DNA of 64,000 nt from Aotearoamyces nothofagi (taxonomy: Eukaryota > Ascomycota > Leotiomycetes > Leotiales > Tympanidaceae): NCBI GenBank assembly GCA_015345905.1, contig JADDTR010000005.1, positions 868,001 through 932,000 of the forward strand, given 5' to 3'. The translations under genes and the position numbers were made by a program. The notes beneath the pieces are model-generated. The model saw only the letters and a program-made list of their open reading frames with translations, made no database searches and was not told where the DNA came from. Below are positions 44,800 through 56,247 of this stretch, piece by piece (within the stretch, counting starts at the first letter, position 1; the number at the start of each line of letters is the position of its first letter).

Positions 44800-47207
44800 A
44801 TGCTTTCGATACACATTCGTCTGAGTGCCTTGCTGAGGATGCATTCATTGTCGTGCCTCGTCCTTCTTAACTTTGTTCAGGTTTCATGGCAACAAATGGA
44901 TCCTGTAGCCGACTTTTGCCGTCGATTCGCGCATCAGTCTGCGGTCATCGACCGCAAGCTATATATTGATGGAGGATTTGTGAATTGGAACCCGTTGACT
45001 CAATATCCTCAGAATGTTACCAGTGAGTCCTGTAAATTTCAATTCATTTATATCCGTCCTCCCGACTAGCCTACTCAGCTTTATTCATCATTCGCCAACT
45101 ACATGTTTCCTGAAGGGCCGAGTGCTAGTATAAGCATGGATGTGTTGAAGAAGGCTAACCTATGATAGATACGTGGTTGCTCTACAATGACCTAAACGCA
45201 GTCAGCGACAATGGAATGCCCCCATTGTATGCGAATTTATCGAAAAATGCCACAATGCCTAGCGTCAGTGGTGGTATATTGTGGGCAGACGATGTTAACA
45301 AGAGGTTTTACCTATACGGTGGAGAGTACACTGACGAGACTTCTCCGGATACCTATAAACTATTGTCTTATGACGCCATATACAACGAATGGGACTCTTT
45401 TGGTCAGCCTTCCACGTCTATAAATCGGCTATCTTACGGGGCTGGAGTATCAATCTCAGAGCGAGGAGAAGCATACTATTTCGGAGGATGGATGAGCAAT
45501 GCTTCTGTACCGGGATGGACAGGTGGGCCTATTGCTACAAGCAATCTCATCAGATATACCATGGATTCCAACGCTTGGAGCAATATGACAGGACCGGATT
45601 CTGTCCCCAGGGCTGAAGGTGTGATGGTGTATATCCCGATAAGTGATAGAGGTATGTTGGTATATTTTGGGGGGGTTTCAGCACCCTACGGTAACGATAC
45701 TACGGTTGGGATATCAATGTCGACCATCCTCCTATATGATATTGCAGGGGGAAAGTGGTATTCTCAGAATGCCAGTGGAGATGTTCCAGAGATGAGAAGG
45801 AGATTCTGTGCTGGCGCTACCTGGGCACAAGATCAGTCATCTTACAATATGTATGTTTTATATGTTCTTGTAAACTATCCTATGACCTAACAGCAGACAG
45901 ATACCTTTACGGTGGCTTTGGTATGGATCCTGGTACAGCTTACGACGATGTATATATCCTTTCCATACCATCATTTACCTGGATCAAATGGTACCCAAGT
46001 ACTTCTTCGAATGGTCCCACGGTCACGGGACACGGCTCCTTAACATGTAACGTCGTTGATGGAGCACAGATGCTCGTCATTGGAGGCACTTTTCCGCAGA
46101 GCGATGATTGTGATGCAGCGATCGTATGGGGCACACACAATCTCAACCTAGGCCAGGAGAATATTGCAACAGCCAATTGGTATCAGTACTTGCCCAATGT
46201 AACCTCATACGCTGTTCCTTCAGGGATTTATAAGACAATTGGAGGATCGTAAGTTATATCTTCATCTTAGTTTTCTTATATTGATATGGGCATATCGATC
46301 CTTCAATGGGGATTGCGCTCAATAATTGCCAGATCATTTCTAGCGTACCCAGCATTCCTATTTCAAGAAAAGATTTCTACAATTTCAATATATCGGTGGC
46401 TAACACCCCATCAGGGCTCAAGGCGGTGCCACAAATATTTCTCCTGCAACATGGGGAAACACTGATCTTTCCATCTTGATGACCAGAAAGGCAGATAACG
46501 CCCCGCGTACTGCTACGAGGGTTATTCCCAACACAACTGGTACACCAACATCGACGTCGACATCGACATCGACGCCAACACCAAAGTCCAAACCCGCATT
46601 GTCAACCGGCGCTATTGTCGGAATAGCAATCGGTGCTGCAGCTGTTATTATAGCCTTAATACTCGGCTGCTTTTTTGTTCGCCGCCACCGCCGTAGAAAT
46701 CTTCCCAATGCCGGAATAGCATCTCAGCCTCCCGGCCTCGCAGAGGTATATGACCAACCCTCGATGGAATACCAACACTTCCCCACACCACGCGTCGCAA
46801 GTCCCGTCGAAATGCCAACACAGCCCTTATACGCCATGAGCGGCTCGCCACACAGTTCACCACCTCCGCAGTTCGCACATCATTCACCTAACAATGAAGT
46901 CGGGCAGCAGCCGAAATATGACGATCCGCATAACACGAATCCTGGAGATTACAACTTGTATGCACAGCAGCAGCAGCAGCAGCAATTCCAGCAACAATAC
47001 CATCAGCAATTCCAGCCGCCATACCCATCTCCGAACTCTCCGGATTCCGCTGCGCGCTCAACCGTCTCGGAAGGCTGGACCGAATTAGGACAGTCCAGAC
47101 CGGCGTACCAACAGCGCCACTCGCCGGCACCGGAATACTCGACGATCAACCCCACGAACCCGCCGCGGAGGCCGCAGCTGCAAGGCGGATATCAATCGTC
47201 CCCGTAG
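44800..47207 (+). CDS. Kelch-repeat, single-pass membrane protein
   Basis: Exons are 44800..45022, 45169..45850, 45901..46248 and 46415..47207, giving 681 residues. An N-terminal signal peptide (LSCLVLLNFVQVSWQ) is followed by an extracellular beta-propeller built of kelch units: RKLYIDGG, RFYLYGGEYT, EAYYFGGWMS, MLVYFGGVSA, YLYGGFGMDP, QMLVIGGTFP. Many NxT/NxS sites fit secretion. A Thr/Ser/Pro stalk (TPTSTSTSTSTPTPKS) leads to one transmembrane helix (about 482-506) and an Arg-rich stop-transfer. The ~170-residue cytosolic tail is Pro/Gln/Ser-rich with a Q run. This layout is common in Pezizomycotina; the ligand and role are unknown. The third intron (166 bp) is the least certain, but only this join gives GGSAQGGATNIS. 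Confidence 0.88.
46965..46982 (+). repeat. (CAG)6 in the cytosolic tail of the kelch protein
   Basis: Six CAG units encode a Gln run within a longer Gln-rich stretch (QQQQQQQFQQQYHQQF). Confidence 0.9.
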
Positions 47208-48419
47208 TGGCGTGGCGCGCACTGCGTTTTTGCCGACATGCCATGCCCATCGGGTCGCGATTGTCAGTGGGGGAACTGGAACTGGAACTGAGCAAGGGCA
47301 ACGGAGCAGAAGGAGTATGATGTTTGAAGAGAGTCTTGTTTCGAGGGGAGCCGTGTTTGAAACATGGCTGGGTGGGATCGTCGTCGTCGCCTCGCCTTAC
47401 CTTGAATAATCTAGGGCCGATATAATTGTCTGTTTCTCTGTGCCGTGCTATGCTGTGCCGTGCTGTGCTGTGCTATGCTGTGCTGTGCTGTATACCGTGC
47501 CGTATACCCCGTACCATATAACCTGCATCGCGTACCTGTGCAGTATAGCAAATTTATACAGTATCGGTTCTGTAGATGCGTAGGACGTATCCGCGTATAC
47601 ATGTCTGTCCATCTATAGCTCTGTAGTTGGATCTGACGGCGGTGGCGGTGGCGATGGTGGGTTTGGGGGTTTGGGAGGTTGAGAGATGGAGGAGGTTCAG
47701 GGATGGGAGGGAAAAAGGAGAGGAAAGAGGATAGTGGCAACGAGGTCACGACACATGATACACGAATAGCACAGCACGGCACGGCAACGCATCAATCACA
47801 ACCCCCAAGCAAGCATACTTGATACCGTCTCGCATTGTGAACCTAAGTAGTGCGTGCCTTGAAAAAGGACAGAGCTGAAAGAAGCTACCCGAATGACGGA
47901 GGAGGCCGGGCCATCACAGCCAGGCCAGCCGTCATTGCGGCCATCATCGGCTCCTGCCAGCAATCAACCCCAACCTCCACCTTCACCATACGTGATCCTT
48001 TTCTTTCTGCCATCCGGATCAGCAAGAATCTCCCCCAGTCCCCCCTTCCCCCCTTGGAGACAGGAGTAGAGTTCTTCAATCCCATGGCGGTTGTCCACAA
48101 GGTCACCACAACGCGAAACCCTACTTCAACGAGAAAGAGAACGAAACAGATAAATATTATGTACAAAAGTCCGATGTGTATTACAGCCTTTGGCTATTGC
48201 TGGAGTATCGGCGCATCGAGATCGAGATCGAGAGCGAACATCGGTGCGAAGAATTGAAATTCGACTTTCAAGTCAAATCAAAGAAAATTGGTGGAGTTTC
48301 AAGTTAGCAAAGGAAATCGATTTCCACAAATAGCATGGCTCATGTAGCTCGTAGTATTCCCATATCGCCTTGTAACGCCCTAGATCTTCCGCTCCATTGT
48401 ACGGAAACCTCCGGAGCTT
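47208..48419. other. Convergent intergenic region with short repeats
   Basis: About 1.2 kb between two 3' ends. It holds a TGCTG/TGCCG repeat at 47441-47490, a G-rich GGCGGTGGCGG stretch near 47640 and GAGATCGAGATCGAG near 48220. No gene is seen. Confidence 0.55.
47441..47490. repeat. Degenerate TGCTG/TGCCG pentamer repeat
   Basis: About ten units of a 5-bp motif (TGCTG, TGCCG, TGCTA) in the 3' flank of the kelch gene. Confidence 0.85.
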
Positions 48420-50017
48420 TTACATGGCTTGTCCAAGAACTTGCTTCTTGTCCGCGCCACCTGATAGTGGTCCTGAACCAGAGTGAGGTAGAGATGGGCC
48501 GTTGGGATTCATCGGGCTTGGTCCTGGAGGAGTAAGGCGACGTTCGTGCCTTTGGCTGGGTGCAGGGCTGTGAGAGCGGTTACCACCGGTTGGTGTCATG
48601 GGGCGACCTTGAGGATTCATTGGACGGTCTGAAGGACCAGATCGTGAGGTGTTAGATGCCGTAGAACGATGGTGAGGAACACGCATGCCTGGTGGTGGAG
48701 CGCCACGAGGGCCGCTTTGATGGGGACGAGGCTTGACCGGGCGCGTTGAGAGGCATGTGCGCGGGGCAACACCTTGTGCAGAACGATCAAGTCGGATGCA
48801 GAGAGCCTGTTCATGATTAGCGTTAGGTAAACAGATGGAAGACTGAAACTTACCCATCCATCATCATACTCGTGAAGAAGTCGGATCAGCTGACCAGCGC
48901 TGAGGTCAATTTCGTCTTCCATGGAAGGCTTAAAGTCAAGCTGAACACGATGAACGGCACTGTTGCGAGGACCGCCAGCAGCTGCAATAGCTGCAGCGCC
49001 GTTTGCCCTGGAGGAATTGCTAGATAAGTCAGAGGCCTCGCTGGAGTCGGTTCCAGCAGGACTTGAAGGACCGAAATGATTGTTGGGCCTGGTGAGATCG
49101 AGTGGCATTGGACCATTACCACGCCTTGAAGCACCGCGAGCATAAGCTGCAGCACCAGTGATAGCCTGGCCTGAAGGGCTGAAGCCTTGGACGGCAGACG
49201 GCCCGTTAGCATTGAGAGTATCAAGAGTCTCGGCGTGGTTTCCAAAGGGATTGGATCTGCCATTCTGGGCGCCAGCCAAGCCCATTGCCAAGTCGCTGCC
49301 GTGATTCGGTGTGCTGGCAAGATCTGGGAGGAACTGCGTAAGGTGGCGCAGGCTGAGACGAGGAGCGATCGAAGCGGTTCTAGCAGTCCGAACGCTGGAG
49401 GCTCTGTTCGCATCGAAGGCATCATCATCTGCAGTCTTCTCATCATCCAGACGTTGACGCGAAGCGGCCCTCCTGCGCTGTCGGAAGAAGAAGAAGATAA
49501 GAGCGATCAGGGCGCTGAGACCTACAACGATAGCAACAGCTATCCCGGCCTTGACAACTGTGCTCATGCCGGTACTGCTATCAGCAGTGCTGGTAGAAGT
49601 GGCCGATGCAGAGGCGCTGGTAGAGGATGCAGCTTCACTGGTTGAGGTCGTAGCAGTTACAACAGAAGTAGTAGCCGCTGCTGTTATGGATGCCAGGGTT
49701 GAGGATGATTGGATGCTGGAGGAAGATGAAGACGAAGTGCTCGAGGCTGTTCTAGAGCTTGTGTTTATGGCGATCTTGACAGTTGTGGTACTGGTGGCCT
49801 GGCCAGAGTTCGAGGTGATGAGTCCAGCCGTGCCACTGGCAGTCGGACTCAAGGTGTAGTAGACGATCGAAGTGACAGTCAGTGCAGTCACTGCGTCGTC
49901 CGCCCGCTTCTCTTGTCCATGGAGATCCCAAGCAGCGCCTACAGCCGCAGCTACATCGCCAGCTGCCTCGCCCAGGCCGCGGTGGGGCAGCTGGTGGAGG
50001 TGCTCGTGATCAAGCAT
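48420..50017 (-). CDS. Fus1-like SH3-domain transmembrane protein
   Basis: Minus-strand exons are 48854..50017 and 48420..48806 (47-bp intron), giving 516 residues. There is no clear signal peptide. A Ser/Thr/Ala-rich outer region (about 60-150) is followed by one transmembrane helix (about 155-178, AGIAVAIVVGLSALIALIF) and a basic stop-transfer RQRRRAASRQR. The cytosolic part is disordered, then an SH3 domain spans the splice site: VHRVQLDFKPSMEDEIDLSAGQL, LLHEYDDGW/ALCIRLD, QGVAPRTCL. A Pro/Arg-rich tail ends the protein. Layout and SH3 type recall yeast Fus1, a cell-fusion scaffold. I start at the ATG at 50017; the frame stays open upstream but without another ATG. Confidence 0.9.
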
Positions 50018-50436
50018 TGCGACGGAGGCAGTAGTCTCTGAAGAGTGTTCTTCTGCGAATCCGATATCGCGGTCCTGGTGTTGAGAAAGTGGTTTGTCCG
50101 AAAGTTTTTTTTTCCCGGTCTGGTGTCTTGATAAGAGCACCTTTATTACGCGTGTCGATGTCGAGTACCGACGGATTAGTGATTGTGTACTGTATAGTAT
50201 TGTTGTTGTTGGATTCTGAAAAAGAGTGTCAAGTCGCGTTTGCCCGGGCGTGTTGTGGTGGGGTTTTCTTTGTTGTCGGGGTCAAAGGAATGAACGAATG
50301 TGTGCAGACAGTTGTGCTTGTCTGGAGCGTGATATGAGAACAACAGCGCGAGAGTTATCTCATCAACGAGCGGCCAACTGCGAGACTGAGGGGTTTCATG
50401 GCGGCGAAGAGGGCATGGGCGACGGCGAGAGGGTGC

Positions 50437-50498
50437 GATGAAGAGACGAAGAGACGGAGAGCGAAGAGACGGACAGATGAAGAGATGAAGAGATGAGC
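50437..50498. repeat. Purine-rich GAAGAGAC/GAAGAGAT repeat
   Basis: About seven degenerate octamer-like units (AAGAGACG, AAGAGATG) in the upstream region of the SH3 gene. Confidence 0.75.
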
Positions 50499-51186
50499 AG
50501 GTGGAGGCTTGGGCGGGTGGGGGAGCAGGTGGCTCGAGCTGCCTGCAGGCCGCAATGCCATGCCGCGCGATGCCTGTTCGGGGGCCGCGAGCGGAGCCGG
50601 CCAATCCCTGCCACATTGTTGCCGCTGCCCAAATGACATTGCGGCATTGGCGCCACCGCGCGCGCCATGCCGCATGCAGGCCAGCGCCAGGCACGCGGGC
50701 GGCGGGATTGGCTGTGCGGGGGCGATCGCAGGCGCTAGGCCCGCCGCGAGGCCGCGGCGGGCCAAGCGCCCATGCTCCCCTGGAGGCGGCCAGCTCGAGC
50801 GCATCGCTGGGCCGAAATTACCACAACACCGATACATGCCTGCCCGCTGCGCTCGCCGTCCCACGACCTCGACAGCCGCGCACTCGCCGCCGTGCGCGGG
50901 CCGTGGAGCACAGTCGACGGCGCGCCGGACGGGGCTGGCAGCAGCGCATGTCCTGTGTACTGTATACTATACAGTCCAGCGAGACGGGGCCAGCAATGGC
51001 GGCCGTAGCTCGGGGGCTGCGCGTGGACGGCGTGATGTGCACGGCAGTAGTAGGGTAGGTAGCCCTACGACGGCGCGCCTGATGCGCTGTTGTTTATCGA
51101 GTACGTCCTCTGCATATCTCTGCGGTTGATTGTTTTTGTTGTCGTCGGCTACGCGCCGGGGCAGGTGACGGCCGTGGGAGGCGGTG

Positions 51187-51352
51187 GCAGCTATAGTGGC
51201 AGCTATACTGTAGTGACGACTATCGTGGTAGCTATAGTGGCAGCTACAGTGGCAGCTACGGCTATAGTAACAGCTATGGTGGCAGCTACGGCTATAGTGA
51301 CTGCTATACTGTAGCTACAGCTATAGTAGCAGCCATAGTGGCAGCTACAGGC
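51187..51352. repeat. Tandem GGCAGCTATAGT-type 12-mer array
   Basis: About a dozen imperfect units of GGCAGCTATAGT, with variants containing TACGGC, AACAGC and shorter forms. No start codon in a convincing context or splice signals tie it to a gene. Confidence 0.85.
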
Positions 51353-51592
51353 TATAGTGACCGCTACAGCGACAGCCACAGCCACCTCCCCTCCCGTGGC
51401 TGCTACCGCAACCAACTCGTGCAGCAGCCGTAAGAACAGTGGCCTACCCAAGGAAAGCACCGTAGCAAAGCACAGTCGCCAGGGTACGTGCACTGTAGCA
51501 GGGACGGTTAGTAGGCAGGGCAGTGCAGTACAGGGCAGTGCAGTGCAGTATGCTCTACTAGAGCACAGCATACTACAGTACAGGTACGCTAT

Positions 51593-51641
51593 AGTATACT
51601 ACACTATACTACACTATACTACACTATACTCTACTCTACTA
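51593..51641. repeat. CTATACTACA decamer array
   Basis: Four near-perfect 10-bp units decaying into CTACT pentamers. Confidence 0.85.
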
Positions 51642-52003
51642 CAGCACGTGTGTACAGTAGAGTAGGCAGGCACTTCCAGTAGTCAGCCAGTCAGCCAGTC
51701 GGCGCCAATGCACACCCTGTAGACCCCTACAGTACAGTACAGACAGACCCTGCAGACCCTGCAACCTCTACAGTACAGGCCCTGCAGCCAACCCACCCCT
51801 CCCCTCCCCTCCCCTCCACCTCCCCCCTCCACCGTCCATGCACCTCACCTCAACCCAACCTCAGCAACCGTCCACCTACCCATCGCCAGCCACCCATCAT
51901 CCGATCCACCCAGTATCCAAAGACAGTGTTCCTACAAGTAAGTGCCTTGTTCGTTCGTTACTCGTTACAGTAGCAGGGTTTGTATCTGACGGTGTATACT
52001 GTG

Positions 52004-52090
52004 CTGTTAAGTACTATCTGTTAAGTACTATCTGTTAAGTACTATCTTATTAAGTACTGTCTTATTAACTACTGTTGTATTAAGTACAGT
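52004..52090. repeat. TTAAGTACTATCTG tandem array
   Basis: Six degenerate units of 14 bp; the first three are nearly identical and later ones change to TTAAGTACTGTCTTA and TTAACTACTGTTGTA. Confidence 0.88.
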
Positions 52091-52186
52091 ACTACATACA
52101 CACACCAGCCATCCATCTCTCTACAGAATCCCCTCCCAGCTGACTGTATCAGCTTTGCCTATATATCCTCGCGTTGAGTCTGCAGG

Positions 52187-52206
52187 GTAGCTAGCTAGCT
52201 AGCTAT
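52187..52206. repeat. CTAG tetramer repeat
   Basis: A short run of CTAG units (GTAGCTAGCTAGCTAGCTAT). The sequence is self-complementary and could form a hairpin. Confidence 0.8.
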
Positions 52207-52544
52207 CTGGCTCGTCGCTTGTTACTCCTTCCTCTCTTCCTCTTCCTCTTCTTCTTCCTCTTCTTTATAGTCAGCAAGCTGACCCTAGATTCAAGCTCCA
52301 GTACCAGCTGGCTGGACTAGGACGTGAGGCTGAATCTATATTATCTCTTATATCTTGTATCTTCTGTATCCTATCTATCTGTCTATCTGTCTTCTACATC
52401 CTAACTCCATCCCATCTCCTATAATCTCTTATCAGCCCTCCGTCGTTCTGTAATCCATCCTCCTTACATCCCCCATCCGCTCCGCCTCCCCCTTGCCTCC
52501 CTCCCGACGATCCCATCCCGTCCCTCCCTCCCGCCGTCCTATTA

Positions 52545-52680
52545 TCCCTAATCCATCCCTAATCCATCTTTAATCCATCCTCCTCCATCTTCCATCCTTA
52601 ATCCATCCCTAACCCATCCATCCCCACCTCCCCCTCCCCCAGCACCCCACCAAAAAAACCCCCATCCATCCATCCCTCGG
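52545..52680. repeat. AATCCATCC-type degenerate repeat
   Basis: Many copies of ATCCATCC and AATCCATCY in a C/T-rich block, suggesting slippage expansion. Confidence 0.75.
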
Positions 52681-53130
52681 CTTGCTAGTCCCATCATCGC
52701 CTGTCTCTGTTTTTTGCGACCGGGGGGTGTGTAGCCGGGGTTGGGGCCACCCTGCCCTGCCCCTGCCCCTGCCCCTGACGATCCCGGTGCGCGCGTGCGC
52801 AGTACCCGTAACGTAGCCGCAGCACTGCAGCACGACACGAGCGGCCGTCTGTCTGCCTGCCTGCCTGTCTGTCGCCCCGGGCCCGTGATCGCCATGCCGC
52901 GCGCGCGCGCATGGGTCTCCGTGCATACCTGTACATGGATGCCCCTACATGGGTACCGTACCTTACCTTACGCCCTACCCGGTAAATCTAATCTGCCTTA
53001 AACTGCAACTGCACGCACGCAGATCACACAGGGTTTTTTTCAAAAAAAAAAAAAAAAACACGGGGAAACGTGTCTGCGTCTATCGAGCGTCACGTGGGCG
53101 CGATAAGGGGGAGAGAGAGAGGGAGAGGGA

Positions 53131-53226
53131 GGTGAGAGAGAGATAAAGCAGCGGTTTACTTTTACTGGTGTACGCTAAGGTGAGAGAGAGATAAAGCAGC
53201 GGTTTACTTTTGCTGGTGTACGCTAA
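53131..53226. repeat. Tandem 48-bp duplication
   Basis: Two head-to-tail copies, 53131-53178 and 53179-53226, differ at one base (TTTACTGG versus TTTGCTGG). They lie 200 bp beyond the 3' end of NAF1. Confidence 0.95.
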
Positions 53227-53426
53227 TCGTCAAGACTGGCCCGGGCCGGCCACGTAGGTGCCGGTGATTTTTTAATTACATTTACTCGTCGGCTTTATCT
53301 GCGCCTTTGTATTCGATATGCGAAACGGCAGATTCATATACAACAACGCCTTTTTCTTGCTTTTTCCATATATCCATCCCGTGCAAAATTAAACAATTAA
53401 GCCCACGCGGCTCGGCTCGGCCCGGC

Positions 53427-55986
53427 TCAGCCCTGTCTGCTTCCGCCCAGCTCTCTCAAGATCCGCAGTCTCTCCTGCGCCTCGGCGAATGCCCCCTGCG
53501 CACCGCTGCCTGGCTGGCCCGCTGGTGCCATCCATGCCTGCGGCGGCAGGGGAGCCTGCGCTGGTGGGGACCACTGCTGCCCGCCCGCCTGTTGCTGGGC
53601 CTGTTGCTGGTTTGCGAAGAATGCAGGGTTGATAAACGCCCCCGTCGGTAGCTGCGGGACTGCTGGCCATCCTGCCTGTGGCTGCCCCATGTTCTGGTAG
53701 GCTTGCTGGTACTGAGGAGGCGGTGGCGCATATTGCTGCTGCTGCTGCTGCTGGTACACCTGTTGCGGGAAAGAGGGTGGGAAGGCCTGCTGGGCTGGGT
53801 ATTGTGGAGCTGGTGCTGGTGCTTGGTTGTAGTTGTAGGCATTGACAGGAAAGCTCGGCATGGCCGGGGGCGCTTGCGGTGCCTGGTTATAACTAATGCG
53901 TCGCGGATCCTGAGGTGCTCGAGAATATCCCGTGTTCCGATCTGGGGGTGCGTGTGCGTGACCATCTCCTCGGCGGTCCTGGGAGCTGCCTCTGCCAACA
54001 CCTCGGTCATTGCGACCTCCACGATCGCCTCTTCCTCTACCTCTGTCCCCACGCCCTCTGCCACCTCCGTTAGTCTCCCGCGTCTGCTCAGATGGGCCAT
54101 GGCCATCTTCTCGGCTCCCTCTGGGGTCCCGCCCAGTATAGCCCACGCCTTCTTGAGGAGCCTCGGTGCGACCAACCGTATCCGCAAATCCAGCCGGTCT
54201 TGCCAGCCTCTTATAAGGGCCATCATCGTCAGCGTCATCGTAACTCAAGCCAACAGCCGCATTGTGGGGCTTGTACTGCTGTTGCAATGGGTGTCCACCC
54301 CGGCCCGATCCGCCATTCTGCTGTGTCCTTCCCCCTCGTCTCTCTAGCTTCTTTTGCTTTACCCTTCTCTTATGCTCTGCTTCGGCCTCGTCATCAGAGA
54401 ACTCAATCTCTTCATCTCCAACCTCTTCGTCGTGAAGATTCGAAGCATCTGATCCTTTGTAGGCTTTTAGAGCTTGCGTAAAGACGTATGTAGAATGTTG
54501 CTCAGAATAGAAGACTTTGGTCCCAATAGACAGTCCAGCTTCAGTAACCTCGCCAGCGTTCGTGAACCGTATAGAGTAAAGAGGTTGCTGTACTCTTCCG
54601 AGTGTCTCGGCCACTACTCCAATAACACTTCGATCTTCCAGACAGAGTACTGAGCCGCTTTCTAGCACCCTGTATTCTCCGGATGTTTTACCTTTGACAA
54701 GAGCAATACTTTCAACAACAGCCTCAACTACTCCCAACTCTTCAATCTTCATTTCGGGGGTGATTGTAACGTCTGGCTTTGGAATGACCTCTTCTGGGAC
54801 CTCATTCTTTGTTCGGAGCTGACCTCCAGACTTGGCGCCTTTTCCTCCAGCGCCTTCGTCATCTGAACCACCGTCACCTTCCATCAATATTCGTGCCTGC
54901 TCTTCGGGACCTAAAAGTTTATAAGCGTCTTCATCATCGCTGTCTTCCGAGGAGCTCGAGTCGTCAGAGGAACTGTCGTCTGATGAAGATTCGATTGGCG
55001 ACAAGTCGATTTCGAATTCTGCCTCTTGTGATTCTAGGATATTGGGGTTTGCATCCATCATTTGGATCTCACGAGTGGGATCAATAATTCCAGCAGTTGT
55101 TTGAATGACTGTGGTTGCGTCGGCAGCTGGGGGGACGACAGCGGAAAGCTCTTCTGCATTCCCATTTGTCATCTCCGTGTCCCCAGATGCGGTGTCGGGG
55201 AGTTGTTGGGGCGTAGATTCCGCAATGATAGCCTCCGCAGGATTCGGCGCAGAAGCTGGGGCAGTAGGTTCTTCTGTTTTCCCATTTATCATCTCCATGT
55301 CCTCAGGGGCGGTGTCAGGAAGCTGCTGGGGTTTAGATTCAGCGACGATAGTCTCGGCGGCATTCGATGCAGAAGCCGGCGCAAGAGTCTCTTCTGTTTT
55401 CTCGGCGGCATTGACTGTGCTATTTTCCAGCTGTGTAGCATCAATTATAGGCGCTGGGGGGGTGAGGCCTCCAAGGAGCGCTTCCAGGGCTGATGTGATG
55501 GAAGGTGGTTCTTGATCTCCTGGCGCGACATTATCAGTCTTCGATGGTTGTGAGGACTCTGTGACTTGGTTGTGGACAGCATCGGATGTATCTAGTAAAT
55601 TCTCGTCGGCGCCTATAGGGGCTTGAGATATTGATGCGGTAGCAGGAGGATCTGTGAGAAAACCTGTCAACAAAATTACCTATGGTGTACTGATGTGAAC
55701 TCTTACCTTGCTGAACAGCGCGCTGAGGTTCTGAACTTTGTCCAAGGAGGCCCAATCCAGGAATACCACACATTGGCGGGTACGAGTTATCCATGATTTG
55801 CAGCTTTGGTGTTTCAATTTGCGATGCGTTCGAGTTGTCGTCGGCAGGGTAGATAGTACCTTCGGCCGTATCGTCACTCTTACTCAAAGTTCGGCCTTCA
55901 AGATTCGTCTCGTCCAATTGCTGTAATCGTATTCGCTTTGCAGGCGGCTCTTCAATATGTATGTCGTCTAACTCTGTTGTTGCCAT
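53427..55986 (-). CDS. NAF1: H/ACA snoRNP assembly factor Naf1
   Basis: Assembly chaperone of box H/ACA RNPs that is later replaced by Gar1. Exons on the minus strand are 55707..55986 and 53427..55651, giving 834 residues. The Naf1/Gar1 domain is at about residues 388-510: DVTITPEMKIEELGVVEAVV, SVLCLEDRSVIGVVAETLGRV, PLYSIRF and GTKVFYSEQHSTYVFT, then the Asp/Glu-rich VGDEEIEFSDDEAEAE. An acidic Ser/Asp block precedes it (about 311-336). After it come basic, RGG-type repeats (GGGRGRGDRGRGRGDRGG) and a Pro/Gln/Ala-rich tail with a Q run. The N-terminal third contains a 40-residue duplication, listed separately. The family is certain. Confidence 0.95.
53739..53757 (-). repeat. CAG-type (Gln) run in NAF1
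   Basis: TGC/GCT units on the plus strand encode the Gln run in VYQQQQQQQYAPP of the NAF1 tail. Confidence 0.8.
55158..55397 (-). repeat. 120-bp in-frame tandem duplication in NAF1
   Basis: Two 40-codon units, residues about 179-218 and 219-258, share TEE..APASA.N.AE.I.AES.PQQLPDTA; the spacing CTTCTGTTTT at 55391 and 55271 is exactly 120 bp. The units have diverged at several codons. Confidence 0.9.
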
Positions 55987-56247
55987 GGAGCGCAAAGATA
56001 TACTTCAATGCATGTTTGGTCAAGAAAAAAGTAGACGATAAGATCCGGAGTTGTTTGGATAGCGATAAAAGTTTCTCGATAATTTCTAGAGCTTGTACCG
56101 CTAGCGGGATCAGGGTCGTTCCGTGCAGTACGTAACGAAACGATGACGGCGTGCACGGGTAGAAATAAGCTTTACAACGTAGCAAGCAACAGCTTCAGTT
56201 AACAATTCAAAAACTTCAATTCTCCCAGCTTCTGATGGTTTATTGGG

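Larger units (their letters stand above)
50018..53426. other. Repeat-rich 3.4-kb region without a supported gene
   Basis: The longest gene-free stretch, between the starts of the SH3 gene and the 3' end of NAF1. From 50500 to 51060 it is very G/C-rich, with long overlapping frames on several strands at once, which is a composition effect. From 51180 onward it is a chain of different simple repeats: GGCAGCTATAGT, CTATACTACA, CCCCT, TTAAGTACTATCTG, CTAG, ATCCATCC, CCCCTG, poly(A) and a 48-bp duplication. Confidence 0.7.

Noticed and set aside
50176-51129. Overlapping frames up to 206 codons on both strands
   Set aside because: Same G/C effect; Arg/Ala/Gly-rich translations, several frames open at once, no domain.
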